Counted from the stretch's first letter, positions 53,017 through 63,268 are shown. The stretch: 64,000 bases of DNA from Burkholderia sp. WP9 (GCF_900104795.1 NZ_FNTG01000002.1:3348001-3412000); one strand, 5' to 3'. A program made the numbers and translations. Notes: generated by a model from the letters alone, not told the origin.

Positions 53017-55041
53017 ATGAAGGACATTCCCGACCCGCGTGGCGTGAGGCCTGCCGCCCGCATTCAGGCGCCACCCGCTGCCTTCGGCCTTGACAGCCTG
53101 ATTGCGCTTGCCGTGGGCGTGACGGTGGTCGCGTGCCTGTACTTTGCGAGCGCGGTGCTGATTCCAATCACGCTCGCGATCCTGCTCAGCTTCCTCGTCG
53201 CCCCGTTGGCAGACGCGCTGACGCGATTGCGGCTCGGCCATGTGGCCTCCGTATTCGCCGCAGTGGTGATTTCGGTGTCGCTGATCGGTTTGCTCGGCGC
53301 GGTGATTGCCACCCAACTCACCGATCTTGCAGCCGGCATGCCGCGCTATCAGGCGACCGTCGAGCACAAGATGGAAACCGCGCACAATCTGACCATCGGC
53401 AAACTGAACCGTTTCGCCAGCGCGGCCGGTCAGGCCCTGCAGCGGGCGACGATCGAACCGCCGCAACCGGCGCCGCAGCGCAATGCCGCTTCGTCCGGCG
53501 CTGCCCAATCGACTGCCAATGTTCCCGCCGCGGTCCCGGTCGAGGTGCGCGAACCGGTGCCGACACCGTTCGAACTCGCGCGGCGCGTGCTGTCGCCGGC
53601 CATCAGCCCGCTCGAAACGGCGTTTATCGTGTTCGTCGTGATGGTGGTGATCCTCCTGCAACGCGATGACCTGCGCGACCGTGCGATTCGCCTGTTCGGC
53701 TCGCGCGATCTGCACCGCACCACCACGGTAATGGACGAAGCCGCGCGGCGGCTAAGCCGTTATTTCGTTTCGCAACTCGGGCTGAATGCGGGAGTTGGCG
53801 TCGTCATCGGCACGGGGCTGTTTCTGATCGGCGTACCGAGTCCGATTCTGTGGGGCATTCTAGCGGCCTTGCTGCGGCTCGTGCCCTATGTCGGCATCTG
53901 GATTTCAGCGACGCTCGCCACCGCGCTCGCCGCCGCCGTCAGTCCGGGTTGGGCGATGGCGATCTGGTCGCTGGCCCTGTTCGTCACCGTGGAATTGCTG
54001 GTGGGACAGATCGTCGAGCCGCTGCTGTACGGCCGCAGCACGGGGCTCTCGCCTTTTTCAGTCGTGGTCGCCGCGATTTTCTGGAGCTGGATCTGGGGGC
54101 CGATAGGGCTGATTCTATCGACACCGTTGACGCTTTGTCTGCTCGTGCTCGGCCGGCATGTGCGCAGGCTGGAGTTTCTCGACGTGCTGCTCGGCGACCA
54201 GCCGGCGCTGACGCCCATCGAAAACTTCTACCAGCGAGCGCTCGCGGGTGATCCCGACGAAGCGATCGAGCAGGCCGAGGCCTTGTTGCGCGAACGTTCA
54301 TTGTCGGCGTACTACGACGAGGTCGCGATCAAAGGCTTGCAACTCGCGGCGAACGACGTGGTGCGCGGCAGCGTGACGGCCGCGCAGCTCGCGCGAATCG
54401 AGGCGACCACGAACGATCTCGTGGATGGCCTCGACGGCTATGAGGATCGCGAGCCGGCGACAACGCCGGTCGCGGAAGAAAACTGGAGCGCGGCGGGGCC
54501 GATCGCGCCTTCGGATTCGGACGCTGCACAAGCTGAAGCTGCAAGCAAGCGTATCGCTTCTTCCGCGCATGTAGTCGCCGGCACGCCGAACCAGCCGCCG
54601 CTAGCCGCCAGCAATCGTGTGCTGTGCATTCCCGGACGCGGCCCGCTCGACCCGTTGGCGACGACGATCCTGTTGCAGTTGCTGGCCAAGCACGGGTTCA
54701 CGTCACGGGCGCTGCCGCACGAGGCCGCGTCGCGAGCATCGATCGATAGTCTCGATGCGGACGATGTCGGCATTGTCTGCATTCTCTATCTGCAGATCGA
54801 CGGTATTCCGTCACATTTGCGCTATCTGGTCAGGCGCATTCGTGCGCGTCTGCCGAACGTGTCGATTGTGGTCGGACTGTGGGCGCCGCAGGATACGGAG
54901 AAATGGAGCGCGGATCTGCAAACCGCGATGGGAGCGGAGTGTTACGCCACTTCACTGCAGGAAGTTCTGGCGGCTTGCAAGCGCGTCGAGATGGACCGGT
55001 CCCATGTCGAAGAAACATTGCCTGTGGTGGTCAACGGTTAG
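53017..55041 (+). CDS. AI-2E/PerM-family transporter with C-terminal extension
   Basis: A 674-residue protein. Residues about 25-400 are the PerM/AI-2E transporter fold: 7-8 membrane helices with a long extracytoplasmic loop around 120-200, and family strings such as ALLRLVPYVGIWISA and STPLTLCLLVLGRHV. Family members export small solutes; AI-2 itself is not implied. Beyond about residue 410 comes an amphipathic helical linker and, at about 527-620, an extra soluble alpha/beta domain (RVLCIPGRGPLDPLATTILL, then VGIVCILYLQIDGIP and VSIVVGLWAPQD). ATG 53017; no strong ribosome site. Confidence 0.9.
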   Translation: MKDIPDPRGVRPAARIQAPPAAFGLDSLIALAVGVTVVACLYFASAVLIPITLAILLSFLVAPLADALTRLRLGHVASVFAAVVISVSLIGLLGAVIATQLTDLAAGMPRYQATVEHKMETAHNLTIGKLNRFASAAGQALQRATIEPPQPAPQRNAASSGAAQSTANVPAAVPVEVREPVPTPFELARRVLSPAISPLETAFIVFVVMVVILLQRDDLRDRAIRLFGSRDLHRTTTVMDEAARRLSRYFVSQLGLNAGVGVVIGTGLFLIGVPSPILWGILAALLRLVPYVGIWISATLATALAAAVSPGWAMAIWSLALFVTVELLVGQIVEPLLYGRSTGLSPFSVVVAAIFWSWIWGPIGLILSTPLTLCLLVLGRHVRRLEFLDVLLGDQPALTPIENFYQRALAGDPDEAIEQAEALLRERSLSAYYDEVAIKGLQLAANDVVRGSVTAAQLARIEATTNDLVDGLDGYEDREPATTPVAEENWSAAGPIAPSDSDAAQAEAASKRIASSAHVVAGTPNQPPLAASNRVLCIPGRGPLDPLATTILLQLLAKHGFTSRALPHEAASRASIDSLDADDVGIVCILYLQIDGIPSHLRYLVRRIRARLPNVSIVVGLWAPQDTEKWSADLQTAMGAECYATSLQEVLAACKRVEMDRSHVEETLPVVVNG

Positions 55042-55187
55042 TACGGGGAGTACGGGGCCGATTGGCCAACGCGTCATTCCCTTGCGATAACTGTCCCCCA
55101 TCGTCCAGAAGGATTGCAGTTGCGTAGGGCGAGAAAAAATCGCCCGTCCGCAGTGCGTCCGGGCAATTCGTATCCGGCCAACAACGT

Positions 55188-55370
55188 TTAATGGCTAGCG
55201 GGTTTCTTCGCTGCCGACTTTTCTTTCGAAGTAGCCTCCTTGTCCGGGACGATCTTCGTGGTGCCGCCCGTGGAGGGCGGGTCGCTCGCGGGGAAGCTGT
55301 CTTCGACCTCGCGGTCGATCTGCTTTTCGCTCTTGTCCGAGTGCGGGTGCTTTTCCTTCTGTTCTGTCAT
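55188..55370 (-). CDS. Conserved 60-residue hydrophilic protein
   Basis: Carries the recurring proteobacterial motif IDREVEDSFPASDPPS in the middle, flanked by Lys/Glu/Ser-rich arms (EKHPHSDKSEKQ and EKSAAKKPASH). AAGGAG lies 7 nt before ATG 55370. Function unknown; proteins of this type turn up near stress genes. Likely disordered in isolation. Confidence 0.8.
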   Translation of the reverse strand: MTEQKEKHPHSDKSEKQIDREVEDSFPASDPPSTGGTTKIVPDKEATSKEKSAAKKPASH

Positions 55371-55490
55371 GGCGTTTCTCCTTCAGGTCATTAAGTCATC
55401 ATCGAGTCGGCGTGGCCAGCCACGCGGGCCGATCCGGGTGTTGCCTTACGTCGCGCTATCGTTCTGCGCGGGTCGTTAGTGTTTGAATGT

Positions 55491-57056
55491 TCATTGCGCG
55501 ACGCACGATGCGTCGCTGATCATCGCCAGCGCAGCCGCGCGCGACACGCCTCGCACCATGGCATCGATCAGGCGAGCGGTCTGCGCTTCGCGTTCGCAGG
55601 CCAGCGCCGCGATCACCTTGTCGTCCTTCACGTACAGCGCGACGAATTGCTGCTGATCCAGGTCGCCGTCAATCACGATCTCGTCCCACTCGTTCGCATG
55701 GCCGAGATATTCGAAGCGTTTGCCGAAGTGATAGGTCCAGAAATACGGCACGCCGGCGTAGCGATGGCGTGCTCCGCACACGTTTTGCGCGGCAATGCGC
55801 GCATGTTGCTGTGCCACGCGCCAGTGTTCGATGCGCAACGGTTCCTCGTCCTCATGCAACGGAAACGCCGCGATATCCCCCGCCGCATAGAGGCCGGGCG
55901 CGGCTTGCATGCCGGCGTTGACGATCACGCCGCCGTCTTTCTGCAGCGGCAGTCCTTCGACAAAACCGGTGGCCGGCGCAACGCCCGTGCCCAACAAGAC
56001 GAGATCGGCCGCGATAGCGTCGCCATTCTCGAGCATGACCTCGCGGACGTCGTCTTCCTCGCCTTCGAGCGAGGCGACCTTCGCCTCAAGATGGAACACC
56101 ACGCCATGTCTCTCGTGAAGCTCGCGGAACATGACGCCGGCGCGCTCGCCGAACTGCTTCGCGAACGGCACTTTCTCCGGCGAGATAACGGTGACCGGCG
56201 CACCGCGTTTGCGCAGCGCGGAAGCCGTTTCGAGTCCGATGAAACTGCTGCCGAGAATCGCCACCTGAGTTTGCCCGGCATCGTCGCCGATTGCATCGAC
56301 GAGTGCGGCGGCGTCGTCGAGACTGCGCAGCACGTGCACGCCGCCGAGTTCGACGCCCGGAATCGCGGGTAACTTCGGTACGCTGCCGGTGGCGAGCAAG
56401 GCGGTGTCGTAAGTCAGCTCGCCGCCGGTTTCGAAATGAATCGTGCGGCCGGGCACATCGAGCCGTGCGACGTTGCCAACGATCCGCTCCACGTCATGCC
56501 GCTCGAACCAGTCTTGCGGTAGAAGCGGCGGCACGTCGGCGGCCGGCATTTCACCGGACGGCACGAATTTGCTCAACGCCGTGCGGTCGTAGGGCGCATG
56601 CGGCTCTGCTCCGATCAGCGTCAGATGGCCTCTAAAGCCGCATTCGCGCAGGGCTGCGCAAGCCGCGGCACCTGCCGCGCCCGCGCCGATTACAACGTAG
56701 TGCGGTTTTAGGTCACTTGCGTTGCGCACGGGTTGCGGTAATTTTTCCGGCGTCACCATTACATCGTCGCCGGCGACGACCACGGGATAGCGGTCGAGCG
56801 CGACCAGAGCGGGCGGTTCAAGCACGTTGCCCGTGGCGACGTCGAACGTTGCCTTGTGCCACGGGCAGATAATCCGGCCGTGGCACAGCGCGCCTTCTTC
56901 CAGCGGTGCGCCGGCGTGCGGGCAATCGGCGGAATAGGCGTGCACGGTATCGCCGTCGCGCACCAGCAGGATCGCTTCGCCATCCACGACGAAGCGTTCG
57001 GCGCGGTCCGATCGCAATTGCGATAGCTGGGCGACGCGTCGGGCAATCGTGGGCAT
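55491..57056 (-). CDS. Rieske-FAD pyridine nucleotide-disulfide oxidoreductase
   Basis: A 521-residue fusion, AIFL-like. N-terminal Rieske [2Fe-2S] domain with Cys45/His47 and Cys64/His67 (DCPHAG and CPWHKA). Then two Rossmann folds: FAD motif VIGAGAAGAAACAAL at 121-, NAD motif VAILGSSFIGLETASAL, and ATG-type GTGVAPAT and AAGDIAAFP. C-terminal dimerisation-like domain contains YHFGKRFEYLGHANEWDEIV. It should pass electrons from NAD(P)H to a Rieske centre; the acceptor, such as an oxygenase or cytochrome, is not in the window. GAGGAG before ATG 57056. Divergent from the second kinase. Confidence 0.93.
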   Translation of the reverse strand: MPTIARRVAQLSQLRSDRAERFVVDGEAILLVRDGDTVHAYSADCPHAGAPLEEGALCHGRIICPWHKATFDVATGNVLEPPALVALDRYPVVVAGDDVMVTPEKLPQPVRNASDLKPHYVVIGAGAAGAAACAALRECGFRGHLTLIGAEPHAPYDRTALSKFVPSGEMPAADVPPLLPQDWFERHDVERIVGNVARLDVPGRTIHFETGGELTYDTALLATGSVPKLPAIPGVELGGVHVLRSLDDAAALVDAIGDDAGQTQVAILGSSFIGLETASALRKRGAPVTVISPEKVPFAKQFGERAGVMFRELHERHGVVFHLEAKVASLEGEEDDVREVMLENGDAIAADLVLLGTGVAPATGFVEGLPLQKDGGVIVNAGMQAAPGLYAAGDIAAFPLHEDEEPLRIEHWRVAQQHARIAAQNVCGARHRYAGVPYFWTYHFGKRFEYLGHANEWDEIVIDGDLDQQQFVALYVKDDKVIAALACEREAQTARLIDAMVRGVSRAAALAMISDASCVAQ

Positions 57057-57366
57057 GGCGGGCTCCTCACGGACGATAAAACGTGACGGCGCAGGTGGCG
57101 CGCAATGCGCAACGATGCGCTTATCGCAGCGCGCCTTTCATCCTGCTGAATTCCCGTGGTGCAGCAATCCACGTGCCCAACTGTTTGCATCTGTTCAAGC
57201 GCCTGTTCCACGGCTGCCGCGCTATGGAGAACGCCTGAAGTGCGGTAAATTCCGGGGAAGGGAAATAGCGCACGACCGAGCGTACGAACGAGTGCACGAC
57301 CGCGCGCGGCACATCGCGTGGCGTACTTTCCTTCAACTATCTTGTCCTTTCACGGAGAGCTTGACC
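57057..57366. other. 310-bp divergent promoter region
   Basis: Between the Rieske-FAD start and the kinase start. No gene seen and no obvious -35/-10 or operator; the plus strand frame is open through most of it but lacks coding features. Confidence 0.4.
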
Positions 57367-59520
57367 GTGCAGCGTGCGGAACGTGTCGCAGTCGATGTCC
57401 CGATGCCCTCGCGCAATTTCGCGGCGACGCGGCGCATGCTTCTGATCGTGCTCGCGGTCTCGATTGTGTTTCCTCTGATCTGCCTCGCGGGCTACGGCTA
57501 CTTCGACTACCAGCGCCGGATCGCTGATTCCGACGACATGATCGAGCGGCTCGCGCGCGTTGCCGAGGAACAGGCGGTGAAGGTGCTCGATCTCAATCAG
57601 CAGATGTCCTCACGCATTGTCGAGTTGCTCGGCAACGAGGACGAAACGCAGATTCGCGCACGCGAAGCCATGCTGCATGATCGTCTGCGTGAAATCGGCG
57701 GTGACTTTCCGCAGGTGTCGTCCATTTACCTGCTCGGCGCGAAAGGCGATCTGCTCGTCTCGAGCCGCGTATTTCCGGCCCCCGCCATCTCGATCGGACA
57801 GCGTGAAGACTTCCTGTCCGCCAAGGCGATGCGTCCGCAGCAGTATTTTTCGCTGCCGATGTTCGGGCCACTGTCGCAAACCAACGTGTTCACCACCGCG
57901 ACGGGGCGCTCGGACGCCGATGGCCGCTTCCTCGGCGTAGTGTCGGTCGCGCTGCGCAACGAGTACTTTTCGCGCTTCTATCGTGAACTGACGAATGGCG
58001 ATTCGTCGCTGGCGATGGGCCTGTATCGGCAGGACGGCAATCTACTGGTGCGCTATCCGCCCTGGCCGGCGGGCGCGAAGCCCACTCCGCAAAGCAAATT
58101 CACGCAGGCGTTGCGTGACAGACAGCTGTTCGGCCACGTCCGTCTGAATTCGACGGTGGACGGCGTCGAGCGCCTGTTGGCATTCCGCCGCGTGGGCGAC
58201 TATCCGCTCTATGTGATGAGCGCTTACGCGACCTCGTCGATCGGTGCGGCATGGCGGCGGCATTTCATTCTGATCGCGGCGCTGACGGCCGTGCCCTGTG
58301 TCGCCATCTGGTTGCTGGTGCTTTACTCGCTGCGTCAACTGGAAGGCGAGCGCCGCGCGTGGGAACGCTGGCAGGGCGAAGTGGCGATGCGTCTTTCAGC
58401 CGAAGCGTCGAGCCGGCAACTGCAACGCATGGGCGCGCTCGGCAATCTCGTGGCGAATGTCGCGCACGATTTCAACAATCTGCTGATGGTGGTCTCCGCC
58501 AACACGGAGCTCGCACGGCTCAAACGCTTCAACCACGTGGAGAAAGAAGTGCTCGCGGTGGAGCGCGCCACCGCCACGGCCGAATCGCTCACACGCCGCC
58601 TTCTGAGTGTGGCGCGCAAGCAGCCGCTCAAACAGGAGCCGCTCGATCTCGCCACATGGTTGCCCGCCGCCGCGCCGCTGATCGACGCGGCGCTCGGCGA
58701 CAATGTGGAACTGGCGCTGAACATGGTCGACAGCGTCTGGCAGGTGCTGGCCGATCCGACCGACCTGGAATACGCGATCATGAACCTGGCCGTCAACGCG
58801 CGCGACGCGATGCCGCGCGGTGGACGCTTCGTGATTCGTTGTCAGAACAACCGGCTGGTCGGCAGCGATACCTTGCTGCCTGACGGCGAGTACGTTCTGA
58901 TTGCCTGTTCCGACGACGGCGAAGGCATGCCCGAAGCCGTCGCGCGGCGCGCGTTCGAACCGCTCTTTACCACCAAGCTGCGCGGCTCGGGCACCGGTCT
59001 CGGGCTCGCGCAGGTGCTTTCCATGTGCGAACAGGCCGGCGGCACGGCAAAGATCGAAAGCGTGCCGGGCAGCGGCACGACGGTCAGGTTATATCTGCCG
59101 CGATATCGCGAACGTCAGAAGGCGACGGCGACGCAAATCGAAACGGCGCAGGCGGCGGTGCCCGCGCCGAGCGGCGTGGTGCTTCTGGTGGAGGACAACG
59201 AGGACGTCGCGGCGGGTGTGGCGGCGGTGCTGGAAACCTTCGGCTGCGAGGTACGCCATGAACCGACCGCCGATCAGGCGCTCGACCTGCTCACGGGCGG
59301 CGCGCGCTTCGAGCTCGTGCTCTCCGATATCCAGATGCCGGGCAAGCTCAACGGCATCGACCTCGCGGAGAAAGTGCGCAGCGCGTGGCCGTCGCAGAAG
59401 ATCGCCTTGATGACCGGCTACGCCGACGAACTCGAACGCGCGCGGCGGCTAGGCGTGGCGATTCTCGCCAAGCCATTCAATATCGACGAATTGCACGCGC
59501 TCGTAGTTTGCGAACCGTAA
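57367..59520 (+). CDS. Membrane hybrid histidine kinase with receiver
   Basis: A 717-residue sensor. Two membrane helices (about 24-45 and 299-322) enclose a 250-residue extracytoplasmic Cache-like sensor. HisKA-type His367 is in VAHDFNNLL, the HATPase domain has MNLAVNARDAMP, CSDDGEGMP and GTGLGLAQV, and the C-terminal receiver has Asp654 (LSDIQMPGKLNG). GTG 57367 with GGAG 9 nt upstream is preferred over ATG 57403, which has no ribosome site; the frame back to 57049 is not signal-like. Signal unknown; no adjacent output regulator. Confidence 0.95.
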   Translation: MQRAERVAVDVPMPSRNFAATRRMLLIVLAVSIVFPLICLAGYGYFDYQRRIADSDDMIERLARVAEEQAVKVLDLNQQMSSRIVELLGNEDETQIRAREAMLHDRLREIGGDFPQVSSIYLLGAKGDLLVSSRVFPAPAISIGQREDFLSAKAMRPQQYFSLPMFGPLSQTNVFTTATGRSDADGRFLGVVSVALRNEYFSRFYRELTNGDSSLAMGLYRQDGNLLVRYPPWPAGAKPTPQSKFTQALRDRQLFGHVRLNSTVDGVERLLAFRRVGDYPLYVMSAYATSSIGAAWRRHFILIAALTAVPCVAIWLLVLYSLRQLEGERRAWERWQGEVAMRLSAEASSRQLQRMGALGNLVANVAHDFNNLLMVVSANTELARLKRFNHVEKEVLAVERATATAESLTRRLLSVARKQPLKQEPLDLATWLPAAAPLIDAALGDNVELALNMVDSVWQVLADPTDLEYAIMNLAVNARDAMPRGGRFVIRCQNNRLVGSDTLLPDGEYVLIACSDDGEGMPEAVARRAFEPLFTTKLRGSGTGLGLAQVLSMCEQAGGTAKIESVPGSGTTVRLYLPRYRERQKATATQIETAQAAVPAPSGVVLLVEDNEDVAAGVAAVLETFGCEVRHEPTADQALDLLTGGARFELVLSDIQMPGKLNGIDLAEKVRSAWPSQKIALMTGYADELERARRLGVAILAKPFNIDELHALVVCEP

Positions 59521-59663
59521 GCTCGCAGGCCGTAACGTGTGGCGTTGCGTGTTGGAAGCATTTCATGACTCGCGGCACAGCCCTTGCTGAAAAGAGGACG
59601 AGGTATGCGTGTCGGGCTGGATCAGCCGGCGCAACCCGCTTCTTTTTCGAACCGGAGAATGTC

Positions 59664-59963
59664 ATGAACATCGGAAACAAAACCCGCAGCGTGTTGCTCA
59701 TCTCGACCTTGCTCGCCGCTTCTTCGCTCGCCATGGCGCAGGGCGCGGGTGGCGGCGGTGGTGGCCCGGCTGGCAACGATCCGAATGCCGGCACCACGGC
59801 CGGCGCGACCCGTGAAGGCGGCGACATGCAGGCATCGGGTGCGATGGCGCATTCCAAGTCGACCAAAAAGCATCACACGAAGTCGTCGAAGGCGAGCAAG
59901 CCTGCAACCGACTCCACCAATATGCCGGGTGCGGATGCCAGCAGCGATACGAAGGGGCAGTGA
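59664..59963 (+). CDS. Small secreted hypothetical protein
   Basis: A 99-residue protein: Sec signal MNIGNKTRSVLLISTLLAAS ending SLAMAQ, then a Gly-rich stretch, and a basic disordered tail (KSTKKHHTKSSKASKPA). Resembles the short Gly/Lys-rich exported proteins common in Burkholderia; no function. CCGGAG precedes ATG 59664. Confidence 0.75.
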   Translation: MNIGNKTRSVLLISTLLAASSLAMAQGAGGGGGGPAGNDPNAGTTAGATREGGDMQASGAMAHSKSTKKHHTKSSKASKPATDSTNMPGADASSDTKGQ

Positions 59964-59967
59964 CGAA

Positions 59968-60004
59968 AAGGCCTGACGCGGCGATCAACGCTGAGTCAGG
60001 CTTT
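59968..60004 (+). terminator. Probable terminator
   Basis: GCCTGAC (59971-59977) pairs with GTCAGGC (59995-60001) across a 17-nt loop and is followed by TTT, just after the small secreted protein gene. The loop is long, so strength is uncertain. Confidence 0.5.
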
Positions 60005-60296
60005 ACGCTTCTTCCTCGGTACGTAGAGGACAATCCGCTCACAGTTCACTCGGTAATCCTCATGAAAGTTAACCTTCCATAACGATTTCAGTTATGTGGA
60101 TGTGCCCCGCCGACACGCCCCCCCTGAGTAGTTGACGATTATTTCCCCGCGACGCTGATTGAACGCTTTCCAGTGCCGGGTAAAAATGCGGCAGTCGCTG
60201 ATTGGACGTACATCGGGATTCGCATGCGGACAGACGTTTCGCGCGACGCACGTGCCTTGTCAGCGAGTCCGCCACAAGAATAACGCCAAATCGCCG
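60005..60296. other. Region upstream of tssF
   Basis: No gene seen. An open frame from 60159 continues into tssF but lacks homology before 60297. Confidence 0.4.
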
Positions 60297-62186
60297 ATGG
60301 ATCCTCGACTGCTGGATTACTACAATCAGGAGCTGATTGACATGCGCGAGCTTGCTCCCGCGTTCGCGCAGGCTCATCCCCGGATCGCCCAACGCCTCGG
60401 CATGAAAGCGGGCGATATGGCCGACCCGTACGTCGAACGTCTGATCGAGTCGTTCTGCTTGATGGCAGCGCGCATGCGGATCAAGCTCGACGCGGAGTTT
60501 CCGCGTTTCACCGGGCATCTGCTTGATGTGCTGTATCCCAACTACGTCGCGCCCACGCCTTCCATGGCCGTTGCGCGTTTCTTTCCGGGGCGCAAGGATG
60601 ATAGCGAGGCCGAAGGCTTTCGGGTGCCACGCGGTTCGACATTCAGATCGCGTATCCCTCACGGAGAAAACACGGTTTGCCGCTTCCAGAGTAGTCAGGA
60701 CGTGATGCTCTATCCGCTCGAAATCGTCGAGGCGCGCTTGACCGGCGTTCCGCCGGACATGCCCGCGCTCGAACGTTATCTGCCGGCCAATACCGAGGTG
60801 CGCGGAGCGCTGCGACTGCGATTGCGCACGCTCAACGGAATGGACATTGCCTGTCTGCGGCACCTGGACAGGCTGCCCGTTTATCTGACGGGCGACGAGC
60901 AGATTGCATCGCATCTCTTCGAATTGCTGCACACGGCGAGCGTAGCGTCGATTACGGGCGCGCCTCGCGAATTCGGCGTGGCGGGTGGGCTGCTTTCAGT
61001 GGTCTCGGGCGACGCCGTGGTGCATGAAGGCCTTGGTCCCGATCAGGGGCTGTTGCCGCTTTCCTGGTCGAAATTTCACGGCCACAACCTGTTGCAGGAG
61101 TATTTCGCGTGTCCGGCCCGCTTCTACTTTTTCACGCTGACAGGACTCGAGGCGGGTTTTCGCAGAACAAAGGGCGACGAGGTCGAGATTGTCGTGCTAC
61201 TCGACCGAGCGCCCGAGCGGCTCTTGAATCTGGTCGATGCGTCACGTTTCGCGCTCTTCTGCACACCGGTGATCAATCTGTTTCCAATGCGCATGGACAA
61301 TATCGCGTTGAATAGCGCGCAAACCGAGTTCAGGGTGATTCCGGCTCGCGCTGCTCCATTGGACTACGAAGTGTTCTCCATCCAATCCCTCACAGCGCAG
61401 GCAACGACGGAATCCGCCGAGTTCGAGTTCCGCCCGCTATATCAGTCACTCAATAACGACGAAGATAATTACGGGCGCTACTTTTCAACGCGCCGCGAAC
61501 GCCGTTTGATTTCCGATTCGGCGCGTCGCTATGGTAGCCGCACGCAGTACATCGGCACGGAGGTGTACGTGTCGCTCGTGGATCAGCACGAGGCGCCGTA
61601 TCGCGAAGAGATTCGCTACCTCTCGGTGGCCGCGCTCGCCACCAACCGGGATTTGGCGAGCCTCGTCCCACGTGACGGCGTGAATGATCTGGAACTGGAT
61701 GACAGCGGGCCGGTAGAGAGCATTGGCCTAATTCGCGGGCCCACGGCGCCCAATGCGCCTTATGCCGAGCGCGAAATGGCATGGCGATTGATTCGCCAGC
61801 TCAACTTCAATTATTTGCCGCTCGACGATCTCGATCACCGCGCCGGCGCCCAGGGTTTGCGCGATCTGTTGCGGCTATTCGTGACGGATGAGGCGACGGA
61901 CCAGCGCCGCCAGGTGGAGAGTCTCGTCGGCGTAAAAACGCGTGCCGTCACACGCAAGCTGACTGGCAACGGCATGCTGGCATTCGGTCGCGGCGTGGCG
62001 TGCGAACTGACGGTCGACGAAACGGGATTTTCGGGGACCAGCCCGTATCTGTTCGGGCTGATTCTCGAACTCTATCTCGCGCGCCGCGCGTCCATCAATT
62101 CGTTCACGCAGACTGAACTGCATTCGATGCAACGCGGTCGCGTCGCGCGCTGGCCGGTGCGTATGGACACGCGCGGAGTGCTCTGA
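60297..62186 (+). CDS. tssF: Type VI secretion baseplate protein TssF
   Basis: A 629-residue baseplate subunit (VasA/ImpG family) forming, with TssG, part of the wedge around the spike. N-terminal block LLDYYNQELIDMRELAPAFA, then MADPYVERLIESFCLMAARM and FPRFTGHLLDVLYPNYVAPTPSM are diagnostic, and the middle has DRAPERLLNLVDASRFALFCTPVINLF. Start ATG 60297 fits the family; no strong ribosome site. TssG starts within the stop codon. Other T6SS genes (tssBC, hcp, tssE, tssH, tssK) are not in the window. Confidence 0.95.
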   Translation: MDPRLLDYYNQELIDMRELAPAFAQAHPRIAQRLGMKAGDMADPYVERLIESFCLMAARMRIKLDAEFPRFTGHLLDVLYPNYVAPTPSMAVARFFPGRKDDSEAEGFRVPRGSTFRSRIPHGENTVCRFQSSQDVMLYPLEIVEARLTGVPPDMPALERYLPANTEVRGALRLRLRTLNGMDIACLRHLDRLPVYLTGDEQIASHLFELLHTASVASITGAPREFGVAGGLLSVVSGDAVVHEGLGPDQGLLPLSWSKFHGHNLLQEYFACPARFYFFTLTGLEAGFRRTKGDEVEIVVLLDRAPERLLNLVDASRFALFCTPVINLFPMRMDNIALNSAQTEFRVIPARAAPLDYEVFSIQSLTAQATTESAEFEFRPLYQSLNNDEDNYGRYFSTRRERRLISDSARRYGSRTQYIGTEVYVSLVDQHEAPYREEIRYLSVAALATNRDLASLVPRDGVNDLELDDSGPVESIGLIRGPTAPNAPYAEREMAWRLIRQLNFNYLPLDDLDHRAGAQGLRDLLRLFVTDEATDQRRQVESLVGVKTRAVTRKLTGNGMLAFGRGVACELTVDETGFSGTSPYLFGLILELYLARRASINSFTQTELHSMQRGRVARWPVRMDTRGVL

Positions 62187-63268
62187 TGGAGCGCGTTTCT
62201 TTCGGGGCCATCACGCATCGCACGTTGCTCTCGCCGGCGCTGATCGGGCATTTGCAGGCCGAACCGTGGCGCTTCGGATTTCTCGCGCTGCTGCGTCGCA
62301 TCGGCGCCGACAAGCGGATCGATCCGGTCGGAACGGCGTCACGCCCGCAGGCTGAGCCGTTTCGTCTCGGGCAGCAACCCAGCCTGTGTTTCGCGCCGCG
62401 CGAGATCGCGAGCGTAGGCGAAGCCGACGGACGGTTGAAGGTGCGCCTGTTCGGTCTCGGTATGCTCGGGCCGAACGGACCGTTGCCGATTCACGTGACC
62501 GAAATCGCGCGTGACCGCGAACAGAGCCGCAACGACGCCACGCTCGTCAATTTTCTCGATATCTTCCATCACCGCTATCTGACGCTGCTTTATCGGGCCT
62601 GGGCATCCGCGCAAGCTACCGCGGGACTCGATCGCGCTGACAATGAGTGCTTTTCGTTCTATGTGGCGGCCCTGACGGGCCAGGACATCCGCGAGATCGG
62701 TCACGGCCCGTTGCCCGCGCATGCACGGCTCGCGGCTTCGGCGCACCTCGTGCGGGAGGCGCGCAATTCCGACGGGCTGCGCATGACGCTAGAGCGCTAC
62801 TTCGGCGTTCCGGTCGCGATCGAGGAATCCGTGTTCAGCTGGATCGATGTCGATGCAGAAGATCACAGCTATCTGGGCAAGCCGGGCGCCGCTTCGACCA
62901 TGACGGTGGGCGCGTTGCTGGGCGAACAGGTGCCCGACTGTCAGCACACCTTTCGCATTGTCGTCGGTCCGCTCGATATCGCCGCGTACCTGCGCTTCAC
63001 GCCGCGAGGCGCTGATTTGCCGAAGCTCGTCGAATGGGTCAGGACGTTTGTCGGCTTTGAGTTCGAGTGGGAGCTCGAGCTGCGTCTCGAACCGCAGAGC
63101 GCGCCGCCGGCCATTTTAGGCGGCCCGCAGCAACTCGGCTGGTCGGGCTGGCTCGGCCATGCACCATACGACGACCGCCTCGCCTGCGTACGCTTCAAAC
63201 CGGAGCGCTATGCGGCGCAATTCTTTAGCCGTTTCGCGCCGCCATGCGCCAATCTGCGACAGGAATAG
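62186..63268 (+). CDS. tssG: Type VI secretion baseplate protein TssG
   Basis: A 360-residue VasB/ImpH-type baseplate partner of TssF. N terminus AITHRTLLSPALIGHLQAEPWRFGFLALLRRI and the blocks LPIHVTEIARDREQSRND and ATLVNFLDIFHHRYLTLLYRAW are family landmarks; the C-terminal half has LGWSGWLGHAPYDDRL. The start overlaps the tssF stop by 1 nt (TGATG), so the pair is coupled. Confidence 0.95.
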   Translation: MERVSFGAITHRTLLSPALIGHLQAEPWRFGFLALLRRIGADKRIDPVGTASRPQAEPFRLGQQPSLCFAPREIASVGEADGRLKVRLFGLGMLGPNGPLPIHVTEIARDREQSRNDATLVNFLDIFHHRYLTLLYRAWASAQATAGLDRADNECFSFYVAALTGQDIREIGHGPLPAHARLAASAHLVREARNSDGLRMTLERYFGVPVAIEESVFSWIDVDAEDHSYLGKPGAASTMTVGALLGEQVPDCQHTFRIVVGPLDIAAYLRFTPRGADLPKLVEWVRTFVGFEFEWELELRLEPQSAPPAILGGPQQLGWSGWLGHAPYDDRLACVRFKPERYAAQFFSRFAPPCANLRQE

